A stretch of 64,000 nucleotides of DNA from Paenibacillus woosongensis (GCF_030122845.1 NZ_CP126084.1:806001-870000); one strand, 5' to 3'; shown: positions 1 to 8,548, counted from the stretch's first letter. The notes: a model not told the origin generated them from the sequence alone. Program-made: numbers and translations.

Positions 1-1914
1 ATCAAAGCGCCTGGCCAGCAGATAAAATATAGTTACGATGCGATGGGGCGCCGCACGGGAATGACCGATGCTATAGGGAATACGACGTATACCTATGATC
101 CGCAAAGCGGGTTGCTAACGAAGATCGCCTATCCTGACGGCATTCAAATCGAATATTCCTATAACAAGCAGATGCGGACGGGATACACACTGAAGGATGC
201 TTCCGGTAAAACGACAGGCGCTCAGTATACATTGGATGCCATGAACCGGGTTAGCGCTCTGGATGTAGTCCATGATGCCTCAGGCAATGGAAGAATGGCG
301 GCTTTTGCTGCCGGGTCCGGGTCGCCCGTCGATCGGATGACCTTTGACTACCAAGCGAACGGACTGCTGCAGATCCAGTCTTCCAGTAATGGACTAAGCA
401 CCTCATACACGTATGAAGGCTATGATTTGACGGCGATGACGCTCGCGCCTGGGGCGGCAGGCAGAACGCTCAGAAGCGGCTCAGCAGCTCTTATGAGCGA
501 GATGAGTGAGAATGCAGAAGTACAACGTGCTGCGGGCTTACAGTTTACTTATCAATACGACGACAACAAGAACATCATTTCCCGCAGCCAGGACGGAGCT
601 GCCGATACCTTTGCTTATGATTCGTTGAATCGAATCCAAGAGGAGAATGGGCAGGACATCAGCAAGAAGTACGTCTACGATGAGCGTGGCAATCGCCTCG
701 AAGTAGAGGGCCAGCAGGTTCGGGGCATGACGAATGCCGAATTCACCTTCGATAGCCTCAACCGTTTAACAAAGGTAACAGGCGAAGGAGGTTCAGAAGT
801 CAGCTATAGCTATAACGGCGACGGCTTGCTATACGAGCGGGCTGAAGGAACCAAGCGTACCCGCTATTACTATAACGAACAAGCGCAACTGATTGCAGAA
901 GCGAACGTAAGCAATGGCACACCAAGCTTAACCTACACCTACATCTACGATTTAGCCGGCCGGCTATGGTCCCGGGTGGATCAAGCAACCGGAGCAGTCC
1001 AGTATTATCAATTTAACGGTCATGGCGATGTAGTAGGTCTGGTCGATAGCGCAGGGAACCAGCTGAACAGCTACACTTACGACATTTGGGGCAACCCGGA
1101 GCATGAGGAAGAGACCGTTCCGAATATCTTCCGCTACTCTGGAGAGTACTGGGACAAAACGACGGATTTGCAGTATCTCCGAGCCCGCTGGTATGACCCG
1201 AACGCGGGAAGATTCGTATCGAAAGATACGTATGAAGGGGACATTACTAACCCGCTGAGCCAGAACTTGTATACGTATGTGCATAATAATCCTTTGATAT
1301 ATATGGATCCTAGTGGGCATAAAGTATGGTTGATTCATGGTACTTTCTCAGATCCGACTACATGGACTCCGGATTTTGTGAAATATGTGGAGGGTCTGTT
1401 TAATGAATCAAGTACAGCGCTAGAGTGGACAGGCGAAAATAGCAAAGGTGCACGTTCTGATGCGGCTAAGGGTTTTGTAAACACAGTATATGAATGGCAC
1501 AGTAAGAATCCTGACGAACCTATTAGATTAGTAGGGCATAGTCATGGAGGAAATGTGGCAATCATGTTAGCTAACCTTCTGGAGGAAAAAGGGATGAAAG
1601 TGGAGACATTAATTACAGTAGCGACTCCCGTTAGGGAATATAAGTTGGAGACAGAGGTCGGACAACATATTCATATGTATAATAATAGAGATATTGTCCA
1701 AGGCGATATGGGAGGGAGTTGGTGGTGGGCAGGGTCTACATTTACAAGGAAATTTAAAGGTGCAGATAATGTGCGAGCGAAAGATGGAGAGACAGGCACA
1801 AGAATTCAAGCTCATTCAACCATGCACAGCAATGTGGACATTTGGAAAAAATACATTGAGCCGATATTAAAATTAGGCCCTCGTTCGAGTTCAGGTGCTA
1901 GAGGATCATTTTAG
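1..1914 (+). CDS. Rhs/YD-repeat toxin, 3' part, with alpha/beta-hydrolase tip
   Basis: The reading frame is open from base 1, so the gene begins upstream and only its end is present. The first about 430 residues are YD repeats (many YxYD and GxxxxxxYD units), ending in the Rhs core landmark RARWYDPNAGRF and a DPSGH boundary near base 1318. After this boundary the sequence turns AT-richer and encodes a variable tip of about 200 residues. The tip shows a lipase-like fold: an HGTF oxyanion motif, a GHSHGG nucleophile elbow (Ser at base 1540), an Asp in NNRD and His residues in HSTMHS, which could complete a triad. Family knowledge: Rhs proteins are large secreted or wall-associated polymorphic toxins that carry exchangeable C-terminal toxins. 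Inference: the tip is a lipase or esterase effector, and the next gene encodes its immunity protein. Confidence 0.85.
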   Translation: MKAPGQQIKYSYDAMGRRTGMTDAIGNTTYTYDPQSGLLTKIAYPDGIQIEYSYNKQMRTGYTLKDASGKTTGAQYTLDAMNRVSALDVVHDASGNGRMAAFAAGSGSPVDRMTFDYQANGLLQIQSSSNGLSTSYTYEGYDLTAMTLAPGAAGRTLRSGSAALMSEMSENAEVQRAAGLQFTYQYDDNKNIISRSQDGAADTFAYDSLNRIQEENGQDISKKYVYDERGNRLEVEGQQVRGMTNAEFTFDSLNRLTKVTGEGGSEVSYSYNGDGLLYERAEGTKRTRYYYNEQAQLIAEANVSNGTPSLTYTYIYDLAGRLWSRVDQATGAVQYYQFNGHGDVVGLVDSAGNQLNSYTYDIWGNPEHEEETVPNIFRYSGEYWDKTTDLQYLRARWYDPNAGRFVSKDTYEGDITNPLSQNLYTYVHNNPLIYMDPSGHKVWLIHGTFSDPTTWTPDFVKYVEGLFNESSTALEWTGENSKGARSDAAKGFVNTVYEWHSKNPDEPIRLVGHSHGGNVAIMLANLLEEKGMKVETLITVATPVREYKLETEVGQHIHMYNNRDIVQGDMGGSWWWAGSTFTRKFKGADNVRAKDGETGTRIQAHSTMHSNVDIWKKYIEPILKLGPRSSSGARGSF

Positions 1915-1955
1915 TTGAGATAATAAAAGTTTAATCAATTTAAAGGGGGGCGAAT

Positions 1956-2582
1956 ATGCCGATATGGTCTAGGCTTTTATTGATAGGAATAGTAATATTT
2001 AGTGTTTTCTCATTTGTATGGTTTCTTTTTGGTTCAACAGCATATTTTCAAAGGGGTATGGATATTATTGGAACAACCTATTTATGGGGAGCAGGTGTTC
2101 CAGTTCTATTGTTCGCTGTAGTGTTTACTATATTACTAATTAAAGAATGGACTCCAACAAGTGGAGTAGATTATGTTGGAATTTGTGTAGGGATGGGGTT
2201 ATCAATACTACTCTCTGCTGCGCTGATTCAAAGTGTTAATACCCACGGTTGGGCGAATGAAAAGATAAGGAGTGACGCATTAAAAATATCAGCAGATGGA
2301 AAATATGAATATCGAGTAGATTTAATTAATGTGTTCCAAAGAAACGGTTCTGCACGATTATATCTTAAAAATGTTAGCACAGGAGAGGAAACATATATCT
2401 CAACTGAAATTCAGGTTCGCAAAATTAAAACCCTTGCGATTGGTGAGGTTAATCATTGGATAAAACTTGAGCCAACGGATAATGTATCTCATTATATCCT
2501 TATTACTACAAAAGAACTTGGCATACCAGAGGAAAAGTTTGAAATTGATATTGCAACAAGAACTTCGAGAAAACTGGAATAA
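1956..2582 (+). CDS. Putative immunity membrane protein for the hydrolase tip
   Basis: A 208-residue protein starts 41 bases after the Rhs toxin with a strong site (AAAGGGGGG) before the ATG. It has three hydrophobic segments in the first about 100 residues, then a soluble, beta-rich C-terminal domain of about 100 residues. I do not recognise a named family. Its position directly after a polymorphic toxin tip, its low GC and its membrane anchoring suggest a cognate immunity protein that neutralises the hydrolase at the membrane, but this is inference from context only. The coding sequence itself looks intact. Confidence 0.6.
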   Translation: MPIWSRLLLIGIVIFSVFSFVWFLFGSTAYFQRGMDIIGTTYLWGAGVPVLLFAVVFTILLIKEWTPTSGVDYVGICVGMGLSILLSAALIQSVNTHGWANEKIRSDALKISADGKYEYRVDLINVFQRNGSARLYLKNVSTGEETYISTEIQVRKIKTLAIGEVNHWIKLEPTDNVSHYILITTKELGIPEEKFEIDIATRTSRKLE

Positions 2583-2625
2583 ATAGTATTCAAAACTAAT
2601 AGTGCCACATGTGGGTGTGGACTGT

Positions 2626-2680
2626 AACCCGTAAGATGGATACTTTGAAAAAAGTGACCACTTACGGGTTTTTGTGTTTT
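2626..2680 (+). terminator. Rho-independent terminator after the first toxin-immunity pair
   Basis: A perfect 10-bp stem, AACCCGTAAG (2626-2635) with CTTACGGGTT (2661-2670), encloses a second short stem (ACTTT/AAAGT) and is followed by TTTGTGTTTT. It closes the first toxin-immunity unit. Confidence 0.75.
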
Positions 2681-2682
2681 AA

Positions 2683-2784
2683 ATACTATCGAGAATACAC
2701 GGGAATGAACATCATGAAAAATTAGAACAGGCCTTACTTAAGCAGGATCCAATTGTTGGAGTTAGAGACAACGGATTTCTTTGA
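2683..2784 (+). pseudogene. Remnant of a polymorphic-toxin C-terminus
   Basis: A start-less open stretch encodes a peptide containing GNEHHEKLEQALLKQDPIVG and ends at a TGA. It has no initiation codon or ribosome site and lies between two toxin cassettes. It reads like the last about 30 residues of a displaced Rhs tip whose core and front were lost. The assignment rests on context and on its similarity in style to toxin C-termini; I cannot name the toxin family. Confidence 0.4.
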
Positions 2785-3025
2785 AGGACAGGATAATATC
2801 GTAGACTCATCTATTAATTATAATGATGATCACTATAATATTGTGATTAAATTAAAAGAGTTTAACTTAAATGCGTGTAAAATCATTTTCGTCTCTTTAG
2901 TAAGATTTATAGAGTATAATTCGACATTCTATGTGAGAGAAGATAAAAAAGATTCATTCGTATACTATCTACTCTCTTCAACTGTAAGCAAAAAAGCATT
3001 CTTGTTTTATATTGTTTTTCAATAA
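2753..3025 (+). CDS. Small AT-rich hypothetical protein, possibly an orphan immunity gene
   Basis: A 90-codon frame starts at a TTG with no good ribosome site and overlaps the tail of the toxin remnant. The protein is acidic in the middle (NYNDDHYN) and hydrophobic at the end. An immunity gene right behind a toxin remnant would fit this array, but the frame could also be noise in AT-rich DNA. Nothing in the protein is recognisable. Confidence 0.3.
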   Translation: MLELETTDFFEGQDNIVDSSINYNDDHYNIVIKLKEFNLNACKIIFVSLVRFIEYNSTFYVREDKKDSFVYYLLSSTVSKKAFLFYIVFQ

Positions 3026-3323
3026 GGTTAAGACCTTGAGAGCGGCAATTTTCAAGGCATTTTATCCCCACTTAGTGCCGATTGTATCGGGCGTTTCATT
3101 TTTGGATCAACTGCAAATTTTCAACGAAAAATGGATCTTATATCTACTTTTTAATCTGTTTGGTTTTTTATTGATCAATCACATTACTTTGTTTGGTTGG
3201 ATGATGGTTAATGGGTCGATAGGTGTTATGTTCATTTTTGTATTTGTGGCTTCGCTTATCCGTATGAAGAAAAATAGAAACAGGTGGATCAAAGAGATCA
3301 CTCCCGTAAACGGTTGCTTTTAA
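3012..3323 (+). CDS. Small hypothetical membrane protein
   Basis: A frame of 103 codons starts at TTG and encodes two hydrophobic segments (around residues 40-60 and 65-85) and a basic end. The start codon is weakly supported and overlaps the previous doubtful frame. It may be the remains of an immunity or Rhs-associated membrane protein, because a new toxin-tip fragment begins in another frame just before its stop codon. Treat the boundaries as uncertain. Confidence 0.3.
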   Translation: MFFNKVKTLRAAIFKAFYPHLVPIVSGVSFLDQLQIFNEKWILYLLFNLFGFLLINHITLFGWMMVNGSIGVMFIFVFVASLIRMKKNRNRWIKEITPVNGCF

Positions 3324-3558
3324 GCATAGAGAAATTGTCCGAAATGGAGGAATCCTTGACAAGGAACAGGTCGTAACACTATTAAAGTACCGTGCGCATA
3401 CATCGCTTGAATTTGCGATAGATCAGCATGCAGTTTCTAATGATGGCTTACTTAAAATTCACAAACCAAGCACTCAAGAAAATGATAGAAAGCTGAAAGA
3501 AAAATTATTTTATAAGGCTCAAAAACTCTACAGCCTATCTGATAACAGAGGTGATTAA
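3310..3558 (+). pseudogene. Start-less toxin-tip fragment
   Basis: The frame is open from 3310 to a TAA at 3556-3558 and encodes a hydrophilic segment of about 80 residues (KHREIVRNGGILDKEQVV and following) without any start codon. It ends just before the ATG of the next gene, as Rhs tips do before their immunity genes. I read it as the C-terminal part of a displaced toxin tip that has lost its core. The toxin class is not recognisable to me. Confidence 0.45.
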
Positions 3559-3559
3559 G

Positions 3560-4042
3560 ATGCAGTATTTTACAGACGAATTGTGGTCTAAGATAAACAG
3601 TGAAGATGAAGAAGAGCGAAACGAAGCGAACCGCAAATGGGATAAAAACGAAGCTCTATACCACCAGCGATTTCAAAAGTTGAAAGATAAATTGCCTGGG
3701 CAAGTATTTGATTTATATAACTCTAGGAGTTTTCATGATTCAAATCTGATTGAAGTTAAAATTAATCAACTAGATACAAGCATTAATAGACCGATGAATG
3801 TAGAAATAACATTTACGGACGGAGAGTATTGTTGGCGCATTATTTATAAGAAGATTATCAAACTTCAAGTTGATTATTCTGAGGATGATACTCTATTTAG
3901 ATCTCAAGGCTTTGGAGATTGGGGGTATGAGGAAATACTAGATGTAAACGAGGATATTCTATCTCACGAAATTCTTTTTTCTTCAGGCTCTAAAATACTC
4001 ATACATTTTAGTAATAAAATGATTGAGATAGCTAAAATATAA
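3560..4042 (+). CDS. Putative immunity protein, possibly DUF4085-like
   Basis: The ATG at 3560 is preferred over the GTG at 3551 because AGAGGTG lies 7-13 bases in front of it and overlaps the GTG. The 160-residue acidic, soluble protein begins MQYFTDELW, a start I associate from memory with DUF4085-type proteins; this was not verified. It sits directly after a toxin-tip remnant, so it is probably an orphaned immunity gene kept after its toxin decayed. No membrane segment or signal peptide is visible. Confidence 0.55.
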   Translation: MQYFTDELWSKINSEDEEERNEANRKWDKNEALYHQRFQKLKDKLPGQVFDLYNSRSFHDSNLIEVKINQLDTSINRPMNVEITFTDGEYCWRIIYKKIIKLQVDYSEDDTLFRSQGFGDWGYEEILDVNEDILSHEILFSSGSKILIHFSNKMIEIAKI

Positions 4043-4194
4043 ACTTATAGAGGGAGTTTATGCTTTTAGGAGAGCGATATGCACAATAGGCGTTCTCCCT
4101 CCCTTGCATAACAGGAACGAATTTGAGGAATTTAAAATTATTGAGGTTTATTAGACTTAAAGATGAGGTTTACAAATAATCTTGATTTAAAAGT

Positions 4195-4258
4195 GCTCCC
4201 CTTCTTTTGGAGATATTGTGTATGTAAATACTATCTCCCAAAGATCGGAGCATTTTTA
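4195..4258 (+). terminator. Terminator-like hairpin ahead of the silent Rhs tip
   Basis: GCTCC (4195-4199) pairs with GGAGC (4247-4251). Inside it, TTGGAGATA pairs with TATCTCCCAA with one bulge. TTTTTATTTTT follows. Placed just upstream of the displaced tip, it would stop read-through into that tip and would keep it silent. Confidence 0.6.
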
Positions 4259-4279
4259 TTTTTGTAAATCAGCTTTTTC

Positions 4280-5450
4280 TACAGGTGAAGACGGTACAAC
4301 AGTCAGCTACAGCTATAACGGCGACGGCTTGCTGTACGAGCGGGCTGAAGGATCCGAGCGAACCCGCTATTACTATGACGAACAAGCGAAACTGATTGCA
4401 GAAGCGGACGTAAGCAATGGTTCACCAAGTATAACCTACACCTATATCTACGATTTAGCCGGCCGGCTATGGTCCCGGGTGGATCAAGCAACCGGAGAAG
4501 TCCAGTATTATCAATTTAACGGACATGGCGATGTAGTAGGTCTGGTCGATAGCGCGGGGAACCAGCTGAACAGCTACACTTACGACATTTGGGGCAACCC
4601 GGAGCATGAGGAAGAGACCGTTCCAAATATCTTCCGCTACTCCGGCGAGTATTGGGACGCAACGACGGATTTGCAGTATCTCCGAGCCCGCTGGTATGAC
4701 CCGAACGCGGGAAGATTCGTGTCGAAGGATAGCTATGAAGGGGACATTACTAACCCGCTAAGCCAGAACTTGTATACGTATGTGCATAATAATCCTTTGA
4801 TATATGTTGACCCGAGTGGGCATCGAATGGAGGCCGGTGGTGGAGGCGGAGGAAATCCGTTATATAATCTTTCATTCACAAATGCTACTGATCAAATTAT
4901 TGCAGCCAGATCTGCCGATAAGGAAACAAAAGATAAATTATTAAAACAGTTAATCAGGGAATATAAGTATGGTTTTTTTGGAAATGATTCGGGGGGCATG
5001 ACTAGAAATCAATTTGAGTATTTATTTAAATTAGCAACAGATAATGACAGAAGCAATTATCAAGTTTCAAAATGGGCTATTGTTCAATTAGATGATTATT
5101 TCTATTATGGAGCTAATGATAAAACTATTGCCATCGCAGCTACTATTGGCAGTATGAGTTCGGGTGCTATATCTGGTACGAACACAAAAAATCAAACAAT
5201 TTTGTGGGATATAAAGACTAATGCAGTAGCCAAACTTACGTACACATTCAACAATCAAAAAGTTACAGCATACCAGGATAGTAATGGATATTGGTGGGCT
5301 AAAGACTTAACGGGCCATGGGAATTCAGCTTTTAAAGTTTTTGAAAAAAAGGGGAATGAGCTCCATTGGATATCGGATGCAGATAAATATGGGAATTTTA
5401 TAACAGATAAGCATAAAGGCCAATCGGGAACTACTATTAAAATTAAATAA
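4280..5450 (+). pseudogene. Displaced Rhs tip cassette (silent) with RNase-like C-terminus
   Basis: From about 4280 the sequence is nearly identical to bases 780-1320 of the first Rhs gene: the last about 180 residues of the core, including the DPNAGRF landmark. After DPSGH at about 4820 it carries a different AT-rich tip of about 210 residues. The only start available (GTG/ATG near 4218) lies inside a terminator hairpin, so the cassette has no native start and is probably a silent donor. The tip ends with GHGNSAFKVF, DADKYGNFI and KHKG motifs. I recall this pattern from RNase-type polymorphic toxin tips (Ntox21-like); that family name is unverified recall. Recombination through the shared core could swap this tip onto the active gene. 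Confidence 0.7.
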
Positions 5451-5482
5451 TAACATTTTCTTTGTTAAAGAAAGGAGTAAAA

Positions 5483-6124
5483 ATGGATTCTAATGAACAA
5501 CTAAATAATTTTTTAAATACCTTCTTTGAAAATGTTGACTTAAAAAGTCCGCTTTTCTATAATTATCCAACTGGTATAAGATTTGACCTAGCCTCAGATA
5601 TTGAAGATAAAGTACTACGGACTACACAAATTGAACATAGATTTCTTAAAATTTGGGAAGCTATTAATAAATCATCAGATTTGATTTATTTTATAGTGTT
5701 TATTGATTGCTGGAAAGGCAATCCTCAATCGGCTTTTGAAAAAGATATAGCAGAATTGTATAATACACTATTTAATAAAGATACTGATAATGTATCTTTA
5801 TTGAAACAAGATTACAGATATCCTGATCCAGATGACACGGATGAAGTTAAAACCTTTCGTTATTGCATCAAAGTAATGAATATTGATTTTGATGTAAAAA
5901 AATTTATTTCTGTATTTTCTGGAACTGGGGAGCAAACAGCATTAGGAGATTTTTTTATAATCAATGAAACAAAGAAAGTTATAATTCATCCGTATGATAT
6001 TAGAGGTATGGATATAATCTCAAATGATTTAAAAATATTAAAGGATATTTACACGATCCACAATGAATGGATATTAGAATTTGATAGAGATAAAATTGAT
6101 AAAATATTCAAACCAATAGAATAG
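5483..6124 (+). CDS. DUF3885-type immunity protein
   Basis: The start is the ATG at 5483, with AAAGGAG 7-8 bases ahead; the upstream TTG (5462) would place the ribosome site inside the gene. The 213-residue soluble protein has the pattern PLFYNYPTGIRFDL followed by YFIVFIDCWKG, which matches what I know of the DUF3885 family, common as immunity proteins next to polymorphic toxins. It lies 32 bases after the displaced RNase-like tip and is the obvious partner of that tip. Unlike the toxin it has its own ribosome site. Very AT-rich, as are the tips. Confidence 0.7.
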   Translation: MDSNEQLNNFLNTFFENVDLKSPLFYNYPTGIRFDLASDIEDKVLRTTQIEHRFLKIWEAINKSSDLIYFIVFIDCWKGNPQSAFEKDIAELYNTLFNKDTDNVSLLKQDYRYPDPDDTDEVKTFRYCIKVMNIDFDVKKFISVFSGTGEQTALGDFFIINETKKVIIHPYDIRGMDIISNDLKILKDIYTIHNEWILEFDRDKIDKIFKPIE

Positions 6125-6139
6125 CCCGTATAGGCTATT
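6120..6139 (+). terminator. Short hairpin after the DUF3885-type gene
   Basis: AATAGCC (6120-6126) and GGCTATT (6133-6139) form a 7-bp stem with a 6-base loop overlapping the stop codon. No clear T-run follows, so its role as a terminator is uncertain. Confidence 0.4.
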
Positions 6140-6147
6140 CTATTGGT

Positions 6148-6366
6148 TGGCTACGGTATTTGGGGCAACCCGGAGCTTCAGTAAGATTTGGTACCGAACA
6201 TTCCGCTAATCGGAGAGTATTGGGATAATTAACGGATTTGCAATACCTTCGTTCCGTTGGTATGACCCGAATGGGATAAGATTCGTCAAAGGATAGCTAT
6301 GAGAGGCACATTACTAACCCGTTAAGCCAGAACTTGTATACTTATGTAGGGAATAATCCGGTATTA
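6148..6366 (+). pseudogene. Decayed Rhs core fragment
   Basis: This stretch still reads as the end of the Rhs core (tatttggggcaacccgg, then ggtatgacccgaatggg, then taacccgttaagccagaact), but it contains in-frame stops, indels and frameshifts throughout. It is a third copy of the segment found intact near 1085-1310 and 4590-4810 and marks another lost toxin tip. Confidence 0.75.
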
Positions 6367-6394
6367 TGTTTTTTTACGAGGTAAACTTAAAAAC

Positions 6395-7834
6395 ATGGGG
6401 ATCAGCAATTGGCATGAAAGGCCACCTTCGAAAGTAAAAAAACGAAGGTGGCCTTTCCACTCAGCTTTCCCTGAGGTAATTTACATTCCTGCTGTAAAAA
6501 ATGCTAGCGATGAAATAAAAGCCACATCAGATAATATTAAAACATTAACCACACTCTATAAAGAGGTTATTCATTCATTAGAGGAGTACACAGAAGCAGA
6601 AACAAAAACAAAGGCGCTACAAGACAAGATCAATCAGCATGATAATGAGAAAATAAATTATTTCGAGTCCGAAATCCAAAGTTTTTTAACAGATGTTACG
6701 TCAACTAAGGTAAATTTCAAAGTCAACGTTCAGCCTCTTGCTGAGTTTGTCAGTACATCTGTCAATCCATTATTTAATTATAATGGAATTGAGACGGAAC
6801 TTGATTTTCAAGGTAATGGAGTCCAAAGAACTTTTATTGTTTCGATTTTGAAGGGTTTTCGTAAATACAAAAGCAAATATGCTACTGAGACTAAAGAACA
6901 GGCCTTGTTCAGACGGCAATTAATTATTGCGATTGAAGAACCTGAGTTATATTTGCATCCCCAGATTGCAAGGATTTTTAAAGATACTCTATATTCATTA
7001 GCCGATGATAATTACTTCCAGGTTATCGCTACTTCACACTCTCCCAATTTTATTGATCTTTCTAAGCCTAATAGAACTTTAGCTAAAGTATCGCTAAATA
7101 GTGACAAGATAGTTTGTATTCATCAAGTGGATTCAGACATTTATGGTTTGCCAGATGATGAAAAATCAAGATTTCAAGCGCTTTTAAAATTTAACCCACA
7201 TGTGAATGAAGCATTTTTTGCTGATCAAGTTATTTTAGTTGAAGGCGATACTGAAGTTGTGACGCTACGGCTTATTGGAGAGAAACTTGCACAAGAAGGA
7301 TATTTAGACTTAGATGTATTTAATAGAACAACCGTAGTAAATTGCTCTGGAAAACCAACAATGTATGTAGTAATGAATGTACTTAATAATTTTGGAGTTA
7401 AGTATACCGTCATACATGATTTTGACATTACTGAAGTAAATGCAAAAGGAGATAGAAGAAGTCCTGCTGCGCTGAAAGCTGTTCTAACTATCAATCACAA
7501 GCTGGAATATTTAGCGGGGTTAAGAAATAATGGTCGATTTGTATTTCAACATACTTTTGAAGCCGAAATGCCACACGATTATGAGAAAGGTTCTTCAAAA
7601 TCATTCTCAGCTTATGAATACATAAATCCTAAATCAATTGGTGAGTTACCTCTCGGACTAATCGACATTATTAAGTCAGCCTTTGGCTTGGAGTTAAGTA
7701 CCCCTTTGGATCATTCTAATAATACCTTGCTTCCACGTTATGAAAGGGCTTCTTGGACAGAATTGAATCAAGCCATTTCCGAGTGGGAGGAACCAAAAGT
7801 GGAGGAGTTTGTAAGATGCTATTGGACAGAGTGA
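6395..7834 (+). CDS. OLD-family ATPase/TOPRIM protein, N-terminally truncated
   Basis: The 479-residue frame contains the second half of an ABC-type ATPase: the signature region QGNGVQRTF, Walker B (IIAIEEPELYLHP) and an H-loop (TSHSP). A C-terminal TOPRIM domain follows with VILVEGDTEV and HDFD. These are features of OLD nucleases, the family that includes GajA of Gabija. The P-loop that should open the ATPase is missing. The first about 20 codons overlap a perfect hairpin (6417-6456) that looks like a terminator, and no ribosome site precedes the ATG. The real gene probably lost its front when the Rhs debris was joined to it. No GajB-like helicase is nearby. As it stands the protein should lack ATP binding. 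Confidence 0.75.
   Translation: MGISNWHERPPSKVKKRRWPFHSAFPEVIYIPAVKNASDEIKATSDNIKTLTTLYKEVIHSLEEYTEAETKTKALQDKINQHDNEKINYFESEIQSFLTDVTSTKVNFKVNVQPLAEFVSTSVNPLFNYNGIETELDFQGNGVQRTFIVSILKGFRKYKSKYATETKEQALFRRQLIIAIEEPELYLHPQIARIFKDTLYSLADDNYFQVIATSHSPNFIDLSKPNRTLAKVSLNSDKIVCIHQVDSDIYGLPDDEKSRFQALLKFNPHVNEAFFADQVILVEGDTEVVTLRLIGEKLAQEGYLDLDVFNRTTVVNCSGKPTMYVVMNVLNNFGVKYTVIHDFDITEVNAKGDRRSPAALKAVLTINHKLEYLAGLRNNGRFVFQHTFEAEMPHDYEKGSSKSFSAYEYINPKSIGELPLGLIDIIKSAFGLELSTPLDHSNNTLLPRYERASWTELNQAISEWEEPKVEEFVRCYWTE
6417..6456 (+). terminator. 14-bp perfect hairpin inside the OLD frame start
   Basis: AAAGGCCACCTTCG (6417-6430) pairs perfectly with CGAAGGTGGCCTTT (6443-6456) around a 12-base A-rich loop. 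It resembles an intergenic terminator and argues that the first codons of the surrounding frame were not originally coding. Confidence 0.6.
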
Positions 7835-8171
7835 ATTTAATTTAAATAATTTTGTAGTTTTGACATAATTGAATAGGAGAAGCACTGAAGAAATTTATTA
7901 AACTAGTTGCACTTTTCAAATGTTTTTTTCATGTGTTTAGCTTTGTTACGAAGTTTGCTTCTACTGCCAGTTATGAGATTAATCTGCTGAATACCAATTT
8001 TCAGTTTTTTACGAGCAGCAACTACAAACTCTAAACAATGGACTTAGGGGCAGGCCCCCAAAAAACGAATATGGCCAGCCATATTCAGTGCTTGCTACAA
8101 TACGAGAAAACAGTGCTATATAGCAAATACTTAACTTGCCGAAAAAAAAACGGTTAACGAGAATGATTACG
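7835..8171. other. Intergenic stretch before the RHH gene
   Basis: No gene is supported here. The only structure seen is a short perfect hairpin, GAATATGG-CCAG-CCATATTC at 8067-8086. The rest is AT-rich sequence without clear signals. Confidence 0.5.
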
Positions 8172-8218
8172 TTGACTTTTTGTCCTGACAATAATATATT
8201 ATTGTCAGGACAAAAAGT
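8172..8218 (+). promoter_or_regulatory. Promoter embedded in a 44-bp perfect palindrome
   Basis: Bases 8175-8218 are a perfect palindrome (arm ACTTTTTGTCCTGACAATAA then TA, mirrored). It coincides with a good sigma-A promoter: TTGACT at 8172-8177, a 17-base spacer and TATATT at 8195-8200. The ribosome site and ATG of the small ribbon-helix-helix gene follow within 12 bases. The layout suggests an autoregulatory operator covering both promoter elements. Confidence 0.75.
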
Positions 8219-8229
8219 GAGGTGAAGCG

Positions 8230-8409
8230 ATGTCCTCCAAAAAGATGGGGCGTCCTCCATCTGACAAACCCAAAAACAAAACGATTGAGATACGTGTCGA
8301 TCAGGAAACTATGAGCAAGCTTGATGCTTCTGCCGAAAAGTTGAATACGTCACGATCTGCAATTGTCCGCAAAGGGATTGAAAAGGTGTATGACGAGCTC
8401 CAAAAATAA
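8230..8409 (+). CDS. Ribbon-helix-helix (CopG/Arc-type) regulator, 59 aa
   Basis: ATG at 8230 is preceded by GAGGTG. The 59-residue product has a basic opening KKMGRPPSDKPKNK, then a beta strand TIEIRVD followed by helices QETMSKLDASAEKL and SRSAIVRKGIEKVYDEL. This is the classic ribbon-helix-helix layout with an S-R-S-A-I-V-R-K-G turn. Family knowledge: such proteins are dimeric DNA binders that often repress their own promoters, in plasmids, integrative elements and toxin-antitoxin pairs. The palindrome that overlaps its promoter is a likely operator. No toxin partner is evident downstream, so a stand-alone element-control role is more likely. Confidence 0.8.
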   Translation: MSSKKMGRPPSDKPKNKTIEIRVDQETMSKLDASAEKLNTSRSAIVRKGIEKVYDELQK

Positions 8410-8548
8410 AGAAGGAAGCAGCGAGCATCCCGAGAAGAACACCGCTACTTCCTATCCCGCAACCGCTTAAATAAGCAGACTGCATAAATATCCTACCATG
8501 TGCAGGAATCTCATTCAAGCGATGCGATGAATTAATGGGAGGATGAAC

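Noticed and set aside
6395..7834. Intact Gabija defence system
   Set aside because: The ATPase lacks its P-loop and no GajB helicase gene is present.
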